The position numbers and the translations under genes were made by a program. From the NCBI GenBank assembly GCA_030123545.1, contig CP126124.1, positions 372,001 to 436,000 on the forward strand: a DNA stretch of 64,000 nt, in the 5' to 3' direction. Position 1 is the first letter of the stretch. Every line of letters begins with the position of its first letter. Below, one piece after another: positions 45,205-54,213 of the stretch. The stretch comes from Burkholderiaceae bacterium (GTDB taxonomy: Bacteria; Pseudomonadota; Gammaproteobacteria; Burkholderiales; Burkholderiaceae_C). The notes under the pieces are model-generated. The model searched no databases. It saw only the letters and a list, made by a program, of their open reading frames with translations, and was not told the DNA's origin.

Positions 45205-45490
45205 GCGGAGCAATCCCAAAGGGAATTTACTTTAAACTTCAAGTATCTGCGAACCAGCGGGATATGCACTCAGGGTTTTCCCGCAATTCGGATGTAGCGT
45301 GGCCCATTCGAACGCAAAGTGGACAGGGTAATGCGCTTAGTGGCTTGCGCTGCGCCCGGTTAAACCGCAGCATCGCGCTCTGGGTTGGCCGTTGGCATGT
45401 TCCGCAGACGTGGCGGAAAGTCGAGCGGCCCCAATAGGCACCTTCGGGCAGTCCGCTGCGCGCTTTCACCGACCCATCAAGGAGACATCC
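45205..45490. promoter_or_regulatory. Divergent control region of regulator 1 and the cyclase operon
   Basis: 286 bp without a gene, lower in GC near 45225-45250. A direct-repeat-like pair, AATTCGGATG and CATTCGAACG about 20 bp apart near 45286-45320, could bind an AraC-type dimer; the match is imperfect. A good AGGAG lies just before the cyclase ATG. No promoter stands out. Confidence 0.35.
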
Positions 45491-46267
45491 ATGAGCACCT
45501 CGCTTGCCCAGTTCGCACAGGACATCAGCTCTGGCACCCTGCGGATCATCGATCTAACCCACGTCCTTTCGCCCGAATTTCCGCCGCTGGTGTTGCCGCC
45601 CCAGTTCGGGCAGGTCTGGGCCTTCAAGCAAGAACGCATCAGCCATTACGACGACGCTGGCCCCGGCTGGTACTGGAACAACTTTTCCTGCGGCGAGCAC
45701 ACGGGCACCCACTTCGACGCGCCGGTGCACTGGGTCACCGGCAAGGACTACCCGAACAACAGCGTCGATACCATTGACCCCAGGGCATTCATCGGCCCGG
45801 CCTGCGTAGTCGACTGCAGCAAGGAAGTCGCGGCCAACGCCGACTTCAACCTCGACGTGCCGCACCTCGAGGCTTGGGAGGCCAAGCACGGACGCATCCC
45901 CACTGGCGCCTGGGTGCTGTTTCGGACCGACTGGAGCAAGCGCATCAGCGACCCGGCGTCCTATGTCAACATGAAGGAAGACGGTGCGCACACGCCAGGG
46001 CCCACGCAGAAAGCGGTGGAATGGCTGGTGGGGCGCGACGTGCGCGGCTTCGGTGTCGAAACCATCAACACCGACGCCGGACAGTCCTATGCCTGGCCGG
46101 TGGCCTACCCCTGCCACACGCTGATGCACGGCGCGAACAAGTACGGCCTGCAATGCCTGACCAATCTTGACCAGTTGCCGCCCACCGGTGCAGTCATCGT
46201 CAGTGCGCCACTGAAGATCAAGAAGGGCTCTGGCAGCCCGCTGCGCGTGCTCGCGCTCGTGCCTTAA
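45491..46267 (+). CDS. Cyclase-family metal hydrolase (isatin hydrolase/kynurenine formamidase-like)
   Basis: 258 residues from ATG 45491 with AAGGAG upstream. The metal motif HxGTHxDxPxH is complete (His70, His74, Asp76, His80), and 'GFGVETINTDAGQSYAWPVA' is typical of the cyclase family (PF04199). The family includes isatin hydrolase, kynurenine formamidase and a cyclase-like enzyme of indole catabolism. In this operon a lactam-opening step producing isatinate is the most attractive role, but the family is broad. Confidence 0.8.
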   Translation: MSTSLAQFAQDISSGTLRIIDLTHVLSPEFPPLVLPPQFGQVWAFKQERISHYDDAGPGWYWNNFSCGEHTGTHFDAPVHWVTGKDYPNNSVDTIDPRAFIGPACVVDCSKEVAANADFNLDVPHLEAWEAKHGRIPTGAWVLFRTDWSKRISDPASYVNMKEDGAHTPGPTQKAVEWLVGRDVRGFGVETINTDAGQSYAWPVAYPCHTLMHGANKYGLQCLTNLDQLPPTGAVIVSAPLKIKKGSGSPLRVLALVP

Positions 46268-46280
46268 GGAGCGCGGTGCC

Positions 46281-46700
46281 ATGACGCAACGCCAAGCCAT
46301 CAATCCGCCCGATCTGTACGAATCGGTGCCGCTCGGCTTCTCGCACGCTGTATTGCAAAGCGGCGGGCGCACCCTGCACCTCGCAGGGCAGATCGCCTGG
46401 AACGAGGCGCGCGAACTGGTGGGCCCCGGCGACCTGGTCACGCAAACGCGCCAAGCGCTGGCCAACCTGCGCCGCGTGCTCGCCGCTTGCGGCGCCACGC
46501 CGAAAGACGTAGTGCGCCTGCACACCTACGTTGTCAACCACAGCCCCGACAAACTTGGGCCGGTCAGCGCCGAAATCATCGCGTTCTATGGCGGCGCCGA
46601 CCCCGCGCCCAACACCTTCCTGGGAGTGCAGTCGCTGGCGATGCCGGAATTTCTGATTGAGATCGAAGCGACCGCCGTCGTGCCAGACGCAGCCGCATAA
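46281..46700 (+). CDS. RidA family enamine/imine deaminase
   Basis: 139 residues with 'LHLAGQIAWNEARELVGPGD' and 'FLIEIEATAVVP', the RidA/YjgF fold. Trimeric RidA proteins hydrolyse reactive enamines/imines; catabolic relatives include 2-aminomuconate deaminase. The usual active-site arginine region of RidA is replaced by 'AMPEFLIEIEATAV', where a classical R-x-x-V-E is not obvious, so activity is uncertain. It follows the cyclase by 13 bp. Confidence 0.8.
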   Translation: MTQRQAINPPDLYESVPLGFSHAVLQSGGRTLHLAGQIAWNEARELVGPGDLVTQTRQALANLRRVLAACGATPKDVVRLHTYVVNHSPDKLGPVSAEIIAFYGGADPAPNTFLGVQSLAMPEFLIEIEATAVVPDAAA

Positions 46701-46742
46701 GCGAACGGCGTATCGGCGCCGTCCGCGGCAAGGAGAGTAGAG

Positions 46743-49019
46743 ATGGCAGAACGCTCGTTCGTCAAGGAAGTCGAGCAGCTGAAGGTGCCGGCGGGCACCG
46801 TGTTTCGCGGCGAAGGGATTCTGGCTGTCACCAAGGCGCTGCTGGAGGCGGGCGTTGGCTACGTCACCGGCTATCAGGGCTCGCCCATCTCGCACCTGAT
46901 GGATGTGTTGTCGGACGCCCAGCCCATCCTGAAAGAGTTGGGCGTCTACTTCGAACCAGCCGCCAGCGAGGCTGCCGCAGCGGCCGCCCTGTCGGCCTCG
47001 GTCAACTACCCGGTGCGCGGCGCGGTGACCTGGAAGTCCACCGTTGGTACCAACGTCGCCTCCGACGCCTTGGCCAACCTGTCCTCGGGCGGCGTGCTGG
47101 GCGGCGCGCTGATCATCGTCGGCGAGGACTACGGCGAAGGCTCCTCGATCATGCAGGAGCGCACGCACGCCTTCGCCATGAAGTCGCAGATGTGGCTGCT
47201 CGACCCCAGGCCGACCCTGCCCTCGATCGTCAAGGCCGTGCACGACGGCTTTGCGTTGTCGGAGGCCAGCAACACCCCCGTGATGCTGGAGATGCGCATT
47301 CGCTCCTGCCATCTGCACGGCAGTTTCATCACCCAGGAAAACAAGCGCCCCGTCTTTACGCTCAAGGATGCGCTGGAAAACCCGCGCCGCGACGTGAGCC
47401 GCATCGTGCTGCCGCCGGCCTCGTTCCTGCACGAGAAGGAGAAGATCGAGCAGCGCTGGCCGGCGGCCGTGAAATTCATCCAGGAGCACCAGCTCAACGA
47501 ATTCCACGACGGCGACGGCAGCCTCGATGATGTGGGCGTGATCATGCTGGGCGGCATGACCAACAACACGCTGCGCGCGCTGATGCAGCTCGACCTGGCC
47601 GACCTGTTCGGCGCCTCGCGCGTGCCGCTGTACATCCTCAACGTCGCCTACCCGCTGGTCGAAGAGGAGGTGCTGCGCTTTTGCAAAGGCAAGCGCGCGG
47701 TCCTGATGATCGAGGAGGGTCAGCCCGACTATCATGAGCAGCACCTCAACACGATCCTGGGCCGCCATCGCGTGCGCACCACCGTGCATGGCAAGGACGT
47801 GCTGCCGATGGGCGGCGACTACACCGTGGACGTGCTGCGCAAGGGCCTTCGGGCCTTCTTCGAGCAGAACTGTCCTGAGGCTCTGAATCGCTCCGTTTCG
47901 CTGCGCGTGTCGTGGCGCAAGGACGTCGCGGCCGAAGCCGCCACACCCGTGCCCGCATCCGCGGCGCCGAAAGAGGCTGCGGCCGAAGCCGTCGCTGAAG
48001 TACCGGAGGTGGCCGCCGCCATTGGCAAGCTGCTGCCCCCGCGCCCGCCCGGCCTGTGCGTGGGCTGCCCCGAACGCCCCATCTTCTCGGCTTACAAGCT
48101 GGTCGAGCAAGAGCTGGGCGTGCACCATGTGTCCTCGGACATCGGCTGCCATCTGTTCCAGATCATGCCGCCCTTCGAGATCGGCGCCACGACCATGGGC
48201 TACGGCCTGGGCGCCAGCAGCGCCTCGGCCTTCAACGCCGGCGGCCAACTGGGCGCGAGCAAAAAGGCCGTGGCCTTCATGGGTGACGGTGGCTTCTGGC
48301 ACAACGGCTTGGCGTCGGGCATCGGCAATGCGGTGTTCAACAAGCAGGACAACGTGTTCGTCATCGTCGACAACAACTATTCGGCGGCCACTGGCGGGCA
48401 GGACATCCCGTCCTCGCGCAACTCCAACCCCAACCGCAGCACCTTGCACCCGATCGAGCGCGCGGTGCGCGGCGTGGGCGTGACCTGGGTGCGGCTGGTG
48501 CCGCGCACCTACGACGTGACCCAGATGCGCCAAGCGCTGCACGACGCGCTTGCCTCGACCGAACCCGGTCCAAAGGTCGTGATCGCGCAAAGCGAGTGCA
48601 TGCTCAACCGGCAGCGGCGCGAGAAGCCGCTCAAGGCGAAGGCCATCAAGCAGGGCGAGCGCGTGCTCAAGGAGCGCTTTGGCGTCGACGCCGCAGTGTG
48701 CTCGGGCGACCACGCCTGCATGCGCCTGTCGGGCTGCCCCAGTCTGACGCTGGCGCCCAGCGGCGACGCGCTCAAGCCTGATCCGGTTGCCAGCGTGGAC
48801 CAGGACTGCGTGGCCTGCGGCCACTGCGGCGAGGTGGCCGACGCCGCCGTGCTGTGCCCATCGTTCTATAAGGCGCACAAGGTCAACAACCCCACTGGCT
48901 GGGACCGTTGGCTCGCCGGCGTGCGCCGCAGCGCCGTCGGCTGGCTGCAGGGCCGAAGCGAGCGCGAGCGCGCCACGCGGCAGCTGTATGCGCCCACCGT
49001 CGACGAGGCGCGCGCATGA
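46743..49019 (+). CDS. iorA: Indolepyruvate ferredoxin oxidoreductase-type alpha subunit
   Basis: 758 residues. The N-terminal pyrimidine-binding domain ('RGEGILAVTKALLEAGVGYV', 'GYQGSPISHLMDVL') and the thiamine-diphosphate domain with GDG at 514-516 ('AFMGDGGFWHNGLASGIG') are intact. A C-terminal ferredoxin-like segment has Cys653/659/665 and C-x2-C-x2-C-x9-C (689, 692, 695, 705), suitable for iron-sulphur clusters. The enzyme oxidatively decarboxylates arylpyruvates or arylglyoxylates to acyl-CoA. A low-complexity Ala/Glu/Pro linker lies near residue 400. Confidence 0.9.
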   Translation: MAERSFVKEVEQLKVPAGTVFRGEGILAVTKALLEAGVGYVTGYQGSPISHLMDVLSDAQPILKELGVYFEPAASEAAAAAALSASVNYPVRGAVTWKSTVGTNVASDALANLSSGGVLGGALIIVGEDYGEGSSIMQERTHAFAMKSQMWLLDPRPTLPSIVKAVHDGFALSEASNTPVMLEMRIRSCHLHGSFITQENKRPVFTLKDALENPRRDVSRIVLPPASFLHEKEKIEQRWPAAVKFIQEHQLNEFHDGDGSLDDVGVIMLGGMTNNTLRALMQLDLADLFGASRVPLYILNVAYPLVEEEVLRFCKGKRAVLMIEEGQPDYHEQHLNTILGRHRVRTTVHGKDVLPMGGDYTVDVLRKGLRAFFEQNCPEALNRSVSLRVSWRKDVAAEAATPVPASAAPKEAAAEAVAEVPEVAAAIGKLLPPRPPGLCVGCPERPIFSAYKLVEQELGVHHVSSDIGCHLFQIMPPFEIGATTMGYGLGASSASAFNAGGQLGASKKAVAFMGDGGFWHNGLASGIGNAVFNKQDNVFVIVDNNYSAATGGQDIPSSRNSNPNRSTLHPIERAVRGVGVTWVRLVPRTYDVTQMRQALHDALASTEPGPKVVIAQSECMLNRQRREKPLKAKAIKQGERVLKERFGVDAAVCSGDHACMRLSGCPSLTLAPSGDALKPDPVASVDQDCVACGHCGEVADAAVLCPSFYKAHKVNNPTGWDRWLAGVRRSAVGWLQGRSERERATRQLYAPTVDEARA

Positions 49020-50548
49020 AGCCGCGCATGATCACGATCGCCATCATGGCCCTTGGCGGCCAAGGTGGCGGCGTGCTCGAGGATTGGATCGTTCAACTGG
49101 CCGAAGATGCGGGCTGGAGCGCCCAGGCCACTTCGGTGGCCGGCGTGGCGCAGCGCACCGGCGCCACGATCTACTACATCGAGATGGTCGAACCCACGCC
49201 AGGGCAGGAGCCGGTGCTGGCGCAGATGCCGATCCCCGGCGAGGTCGATGTCCTGATTGCGGCCGAGTTGATGGAGGCTGGACGCGCGGTGCAGCGCGGC
49301 CTGGTCACGCCCAACCGCACCACCGTCGTCACCAGCACGCACCGCACCTACGCGGTGCAGGAAAAAATGGTGCCCGGCGACGGCGCCGCCGACAGCGCCG
49401 GCGTGCTGGGCCTCGTGCGCAAGGCCGCGCGGCGCGTGGTGGCTGATGACATGCAGGCGCTCGCGGTCAAGCACGGCAGCGTCATTTCCGCGAGCCTGTT
49501 TGGCGCGCTCGCCGGCTGCGACGTGCTGCCGTTTCGGCAGCAGGCATTCGAACAAGTGGTCGAAGGGGGTGGCAAGGGCGTGCAAGCCAGCCTGGCGGCC
49601 TTGCGCGCGGGCGCCGAGCTGGCGCGCACGCGCCCCACGCCGCCGGCGCTGGCCGCGCGCGCCGAGGCCATGAAGACGGCGCCGCGCGCCCTGCCCGAAA
49701 AGGCCGCCAGCCCCGCGCTGGCGCCGTTGCTGGCGCGCATCCGTGCCGAGTTCCCGCAGCCCGCCTGGTCCTGGCTGGGGGAGGGCCTGTCGCGCGTCGT
49801 CGATTGGCAGGATGCGGACTACGGCACCGAATACCTCGACAACGTGGCGCGCTTTGCGCAGCGTGATCCGGCACCCGAGACGGCCGAACTGAGCATTGCC
49901 GCGGCGCAATGGATTGCCGTGGCCATGTCCTACGACGATGTGATTCGCGTGGCTGACCTGAAGACCCGCGCCGATCGCTTCAGGCGCATTCAGGGCGAGG
50001 TCGATGCCGACGCCGATGACGTGATCGGCATGGAGGAGTATTTCCACCCGCGCCTGGAAGAGACCATGGGCATGCTGCCGACGGGCTGGGCCGATTGGCT
50101 CGACCGCTCACCGCGCCTGAAGGCCTGGCTGGCGCCGCGCCTGAACAAGGGCAGGCGCATCCGCACGTACACGTTCAAGGGCCACCTGCAGTTGCACGTG
50201 CTGGCGGGCCTGTCGCGCTGGCGCCGAGGCAACCGTCGCCACGCCGAGGAAAAGGCGCACTGGCAGGCGTGGCTGGCCGTCGCCGAGAAGGCGTTGGAGA
50301 TCGGCGATGCGCCGCTGGCAGCCGAAATCCTGCGCTGCCGCCAACTCATCAAGGGCTACAGCGACACGCATACGCGCGGTGCCGGCAAGTTCGATCGCCT
50401 GATGGTCGCGGTGCCGCAGCTCAGCGGCTTGCCCGACGCAAGCAACAAGCTGGCCCAGTTGCGCGCCGCCGCACTGCTCGACCCCAAGGGCAGGGCGCTG
50501 GAGGAGCGCGAGGCCGAACTCGGCCTCCAAACGAAGGTGCCCGCGTAG
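49016..50548 (+). CDS. iorB: Indolepyruvate ferredoxin oxidoreductase-type beta subunit
   Basis: 510 residues from ATG 49016, overlapping iorA by 4 bp. The N-terminal gamma-like domain of 2-oxoacid oxidoreductases is shown by 'ALGGQGGGVLEDWIVQLAED' and 'RTGATIYYIEM'; the C-terminal half is the long helical extension (DUF6537-like) found in aerobic IorB proteins, with 'YLDNVARFAQRD' and 'LKAWLAPRLNKGRRI'. It completes the IorA active complex. This two-gene large-subunit form is the one seen in aerobic arylpyruvate oxidation. Confidence 0.9.
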   Translation: MKPRMITIAIMALGGQGGGVLEDWIVQLAEDAGWSAQATSVAGVAQRTGATIYYIEMVEPTPGQEPVLAQMPIPGEVDVLIAAELMEAGRAVQRGLVTPNRTTVVTSTHRTYAVQEKMVPGDGAADSAGVLGLVRKAARRVVADDMQALAVKHGSVISASLFGALAGCDVLPFRQQAFEQVVEGGGKGVQASLAALRAGAELARTRPTPPALAARAEAMKTAPRALPEKAASPALAPLLARIRAEFPQPAWSWLGEGLSRVVDWQDADYGTEYLDNVARFAQRDPAPETAELSIAAAQWIAVAMSYDDVIRVADLKTRADRFRRIQGEVDADADDVIGMEEYFHPRLEETMGMLPTGWADWLDRSPRLKAWLAPRLNKGRRIRTYTFKGHLQLHVLAGLSRWRRGNRRHAEEKAHWQAWLAVAEKALEIGDAPLAAEILRCRQLIKGYSDTHTRGAGKFDRLMVAVPQLSGLPDASNKLAQLRAAALLDPKGRALEEREAELGLQTKVPA

Positions 50549-50623
50549 TCCCGCAGGCTGCACGGTCGCGTGCCTTGCCGATTCACCGCTGAAGACTGTC
50601 ATAAACCTCAAGGAGACAACATC

Positions 50624-52033
50624 ATGGCAGAAGCACTTGTCGCGGACCGCATGGAGGACCATGCGCTCGAGTCCGTCCCCGAGGACCATAGACAGAACTG
50701 GTTGCAAATCACCTGGGGGACGGCGGGCATCGTCACCACCCTCATCCAGTTGTTCATCGGGGCGCTGGTCACTTTCGTGGCCGGCCTCAAGCTCGGCTTG
50801 CTGGCCGGCATCCTGGTGACCATTATCGGCGGCCTGCTCGGCTGGGGCGCGGGGCACATCGCGTACCGCACAGGGCTGTCGAGCAGCGTGATGTCGCGCG
50901 AGCACGGGTTTGGCGTGCGTGGCTCGCTCCTGATCGCCGCCGTCTACGGTTTCATGATCATTGGTTTCCTGGCGCTGGAGAACGCTCTTCTGTACAAGGG
51001 GTTCCTGTTCTATTTTCATCTCCAGGACACCCTGGCGAACCAGATCGTCATCTACGGCATCCTGACCATAGCCTGGATCCTGCTCACGGCCTTTGGCTTC
51101 AGCCTCGTGACACGGTTCTCGTCCTGGATGCTGATCGGCTTTCTCGCGGTGCTGATCTACATGGTGGTTGATGTGATCGTGACGTCGGGCCAATCTTGGC
51201 GTGATGTGATGCGGTATGGCACGCAGATGCCCCCCGAGGTTCTGGCGGGCATGGGAGCGAGCACCGAAGCCGGCAAATTCGCCTTCGCGGTCAATGTGCT
51301 GATCGGCTCGGCCGGCGCCCTGGCGCTGGTGGACGCCGATCTGGGGCGCTACGCCCGCACCTCGCGCGACATCGGTATCGCGGCCTTCCTGGGCAACGTC
51401 GCCATGGACATCCTGATGCTCGGCATCGGCGGCATCGTCATGTATGCCGGCATGGGACAGATCATCCAATACCACGTCACGGTGGGCCACATGGCCAAGG
51501 AGGCCGCGCAGCAGATTGCACTTCAGAGCCCGGACAGCGTGGCGGCTGCGTTCATCATCTTCGGCGGCATCATCGGCACCATCCTCATGGTTCTGGCCCA
51601 GTCTAAGGCCCAGGTGCTCAATACCTACAGTGCGTCGCTGTCGCTCACGGCCTTCTTCGACGCTCTCTTTGCGTGGCGCCCAGGGCGCATCACGTTCGTC
51701 ATCCTGGCCAACCTGATCGGCTGCCTGCTGCTCGTCGGCGCAATCCTCAATTGGGTCCAGTCGTTCCTGACGATCCTCGGCATCTTCACCACCTGCTTCG
51801 TTGGCGTGATGCTCGCCGACTACTTCATCGTCAAACCGAGGCAACGCGCCAGCGACAATGGGACGGCCAAGACACCGCCGGTCAACTGGTCGGGCGTGAT
51901 CACCGTGATCGTCGCCTTCGTTCTGGCGCACTACGTGCTCAACAAGAGTATGCCGATCGAGTTCTTCACCTCGCTGCCGATCAGTGTGGTGCTGTACCCG
52001 ATTCTTCGCCTGGGATCTGGCGGCAGGCTCTGA
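50624..52033 (+). CDS. NCS1-family permease (cytosine/purine/hydantoin type)
   Basis: 469 residues from ATG 50624 (AAGGAG upstream). About 12 hydrophobic helices, e.g. 'LIQLFIGALVTFVAGLKLG' and 'ILANLIGCLLLVGAILNW', with the NCS1-type 'NWLQITWGTAGIVTTLIQ' beginning. The Mhp1 branch of NCS1 transports indolylmethyl-hydantoin, so import of an N-heteroaromatic compound fits the operon. It is the last gene of set 1. Confidence 0.82.
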   Translation: MAEALVADRMEDHALESVPEDHRQNWLQITWGTAGIVTTLIQLFIGALVTFVAGLKLGLLAGILVTIIGGLLGWGAGHIAYRTGLSSSVMSREHGFGVRGSLLIAAVYGFMIIGFLALENALLYKGFLFYFHLQDTLANQIVIYGILTIAWILLTAFGFSLVTRFSSWMLIGFLAVLIYMVVDVIVTSGQSWRDVMRYGTQMPPEVLAGMGASTEAGKFAFAVNVLIGSAGALALVDADLGRYARTSRDIGIAAFLGNVAMDILMLGIGGIVMYAGMGQIIQYHVTVGHMAKEAAQQIALQSPDSVAAAFIIFGGIIGTILMVLAQSKAQVLNTYSASLSLTAFFDALFAWRPGRITFVILANLIGCLLLVGAILNWVQSFLTILGIFTTCFVGVMLADYFIVKPRQRASDNGTAKTPPVNWSGVITVIVAFVLAHYVLNKSMPIEFFTSLPISVVLYPILRLGSGGRL

Positions 52034-52242
52034 TCGCGACGGGCGGCACGCCGACGCTCGGCAGAGGGCTGTCGCGGATGCCGCTCGCCGTGCCCTGGCG
52101 CATTTGCCTGGGCCTCGGGGCGCGATTTCCGGCATTGTCAAGCCCGAACAAAAGGGGCAAAGTACGGCACCCGCGCCGCAGCTTCGATGGCGCCCGAACC
52201 GAGGCTGCGCGAGATCCATGACCATGAACCACGAGGTTCACG

Positions 52243-53250
52243 ATGCTTTCACCGTCGCGCATCGCGCAGCCACATCGGCTACTGGATGAGCACCCGGTTT
52301 TCACGAGCTGTGACATCGATCAGGCGCGCGCGCAGGTGGCCCGCATTTTTTGCGCCCATGGCTTGGAGCAGATCGACCCGGCGCAGCAGTTGGATTGCCA
52401 TATGCACCGGGTCGCCCTGGGTGCTTTGTCGCTCAACTACCTCTGCTACGGCGCGGACGTCGAGATCACTCCCGGCTGCCTGGGCGACTTCTATCTCGTG
52501 CAGATCCCCGTTGCGGGCCACGCTGACATCCACTACGGCGGGCAGCACGCCTATTCGGACACATCGACCGCCGTCGTGCTGTCGCCGCATCAGCCCGTAA
52601 CCATGTGCTGGCAGGCCGATTGCGCGCAGGTCATGCTGCACATTCCGCGTGCGTTGATGGAGCAGCGTTCCGTAGAGGCTCCGGACGATGACTGTGCTCC
52701 CTTCGATTACCAGTTGGCGTTGGCGCAGCGAGATGGTCCGGCGGCGGGATGGTGCCGGATGGTGCTGGACCTTGCGCGAAATATCGACGTGAATGGCACG
52801 GCATGGCTGCGCCACGAGGCCGCCGTGGCTTCGCTGCAGGATTCCCTGTTGTGCGGACTGCTCGCCCTGCAACCCCGTGAGCAGGGCGAACGCAGGCAGG
52901 CGGTGCGTGCGCCGGCGCCGCCGCGCCATGTGCAGCGCGCGCGGGAGTTCATCGAAACCCAAGCCGAGCAGGCGCTCACCATGGCCGATGTCGCCCGCGT
53001 CGCCTGCGTGAGCGAACGCGCGCTGCAGGAAGGCTTTCGCCGTCATCTGGGTACCACGCCCAACGCCTATCTGCGCGAGGTGCGGCTGCAGCGCATTCAG
53101 GGCGACCTGCGTGCGGCAGCCGGGAGCGGCGCTCCGGTTGCGCTGTATGAAATCGCGTACCGCCACGGATTTTTCCACCTGGGGCGCTTTGCCGCCTACT
53201 ACAAAGCGCGCTTCGGCGAATCCCCTTCGGTCACGTTGCAGCGCCGTTGA
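52243..53250 (+). CDS. AraC-family regulator 2
   Basis: 335 residues from ATG 52243. Layout matches regulator 1: sensor domain with 'LGDFYLVQIPVAGHADIHYG' and C-terminal HTH pair 'MADVARVACVSERALQEGF' and 'ALYEIAYRHGFFHLGRFAAY'. It lies between the two gene sets, co-directional with both, and probably controls the oxygenase set that starts 133 bp downstream. The two regulators share phrases such as 'GDFYLVQ-P-AG', pointing to duplication and divergence. Confidence 0.85.
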   Translation: MLSPSRIAQPHRLLDEHPVFTSCDIDQARAQVARIFCAHGLEQIDPAQQLDCHMHRVALGALSLNYLCYGADVEITPGCLGDFYLVQIPVAGHADIHYGGQHAYSDTSTAVVLSPHQPVTMCWQADCAQVMLHIPRALMEQRSVEAPDDDCAPFDYQLALAQRDGPAAGWCRMVLDLARNIDVNGTAWLRHEAAVASLQDSLLCGLLALQPREQGERRQAVRAPAPPRHVQRAREFIETQAEQALTMADVARVACVSERALQEGFRRHLGTTPNAYLREVRLQRIQGDLRAAAGSGAPVALYEIAYRHGFFHLGRFAAYYKARFGESPSVTLQRR

Positions 53251-53283
53251 TCTTGTTGCGGTGCAGCATCAGACTGCGCATTG

Positions 53284-53312
53284 CGGATAAGGCCGCCGCG
53301 CTTTCCGGATAA
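53284..53312. promoter_or_regulatory. Direct repeat CGGATAA, possible AraC operator
   Basis: CGGATAA occurs at 53284-53290 and 53306-53312, 22 bp apart (two helical turns), in the spacer before the SDR of set 2. Such half-site spacing suits an AraC-type activator overlapping a -35 region. It is a pattern observation only. Confidence 0.35.
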
Positions 53313-53383
53313 TTCAGGCCTAAATCATCGCGCACACTCGCCCGACCAGCATCGCCTCCTGCGAAGCCGTGACAAGGAGATCC

Positions 53384-54166
53384 ATGAGCATGCAAGACAA
53401 AGTGGCCATCGTCACCGGCGGTGCCACCATGATTGGCGAAGGTGTGGTTGCTGCCCTGGTGGCCGAGGGCTGCCAGGTGGTAGTCGCCGACATCGACGCC
53501 ACCAAGGGCCCGCAGGTGCAGGGGCGTTGCAAGGGAAGCCGCTTCATCGCGACCGACGTCTCGGACGATGCCTCGATCATCGCCTGCGTGGCAGAGACCG
53601 CGCGGGCCTTCGGCGGCATCGACTATCTGGTCAACTGTGCTGCCAGCTATGTGGATAACGGCGCCGCCTCCACCCGCGCCGAATGGAACCAGTCCTGGAA
53701 CGTGAACGTGGTCGGCGCGGCGATGATGCTGCAGGCCTGTGTGCCGCACATGGAAAAGCACGGTGGCGGCGCGGTGGTCAACTTCGCTTCCATTTCCGCC
53801 TTCGCGGCTCAGACTGGGCGCTGGCTGTACCCAATCAGCAAGGCCGCCATGGTGCAGTTCACGCGCAATGCCGCGTTGGATCTAGCGCCGCAAAAAATCC
53901 GCGTCAACTCGGTGTCGCCGGGCTGGACCTGGTCCTCGGTGATCGAGGGCATGGCCGGCGGCGACAAGGCCAAGGCCGACGCTGTGGCTGCCGACTATCA
54001 CATCCTGGGGAGGCTGGGCCTGCCCGCCGAGGTGGCCAACGTGGTCACCTTCCTGCTGTCGGACAAAGCCAGCTTCGTGACCGGCGCCAACTACGCCGTC
54101 GACGGCGGCTACCAGGCCCTGGGCCCCGAGGCGCGCACCGCGGCCATTGGCCGGCTGACGGGTTGA
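53384..54166 (+). CDS. Short-chain dehydrogenase of the oxygenase operon
   Basis: 260 residues from ATG 53384 (AAGGAG upstream). It has 'TGGATMIGEG' (11-20) for NAD(P) binding, 'NCAASYVDNGAA' in the NAG-like position, catalytic Tyr-Lys in 'YPISK' and 'NSVSPGWTWSSV'. In the indole cluster of Acinetobacter an SDR oxidises the cis-dihydrodiol made by the monooxygenase, and this gene sits next to the monooxygenase here. The exact alcohol substrate is inferred. Confidence 0.85.
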   Translation: MSMQDKVAIVTGGATMIGEGVVAALVAEGCQVVVADIDATKGPQVQGRCKGSRFIATDVSDDASIIACVAETARAFGGIDYLVNCAASYVDNGAASTRAEWNQSWNVNVVGAAMMLQACVPHMEKHGGGAVVNFASISAFAAQTGRWLYPISKAAMVQFTRNAALDLAPQKIRVNSVSPGWTWSSVIEGMAGGDKAKADAVAADYHILGRLGLPAEVANVVTFLLSDKASFVTGANYAVDGGYQALGPEARTAAIGRLTG

Positions 54167-54213
54167 CACCCGCCCCCCTTCGCATCCCTCACATACACAC
54201 CGGAGACAAAATC

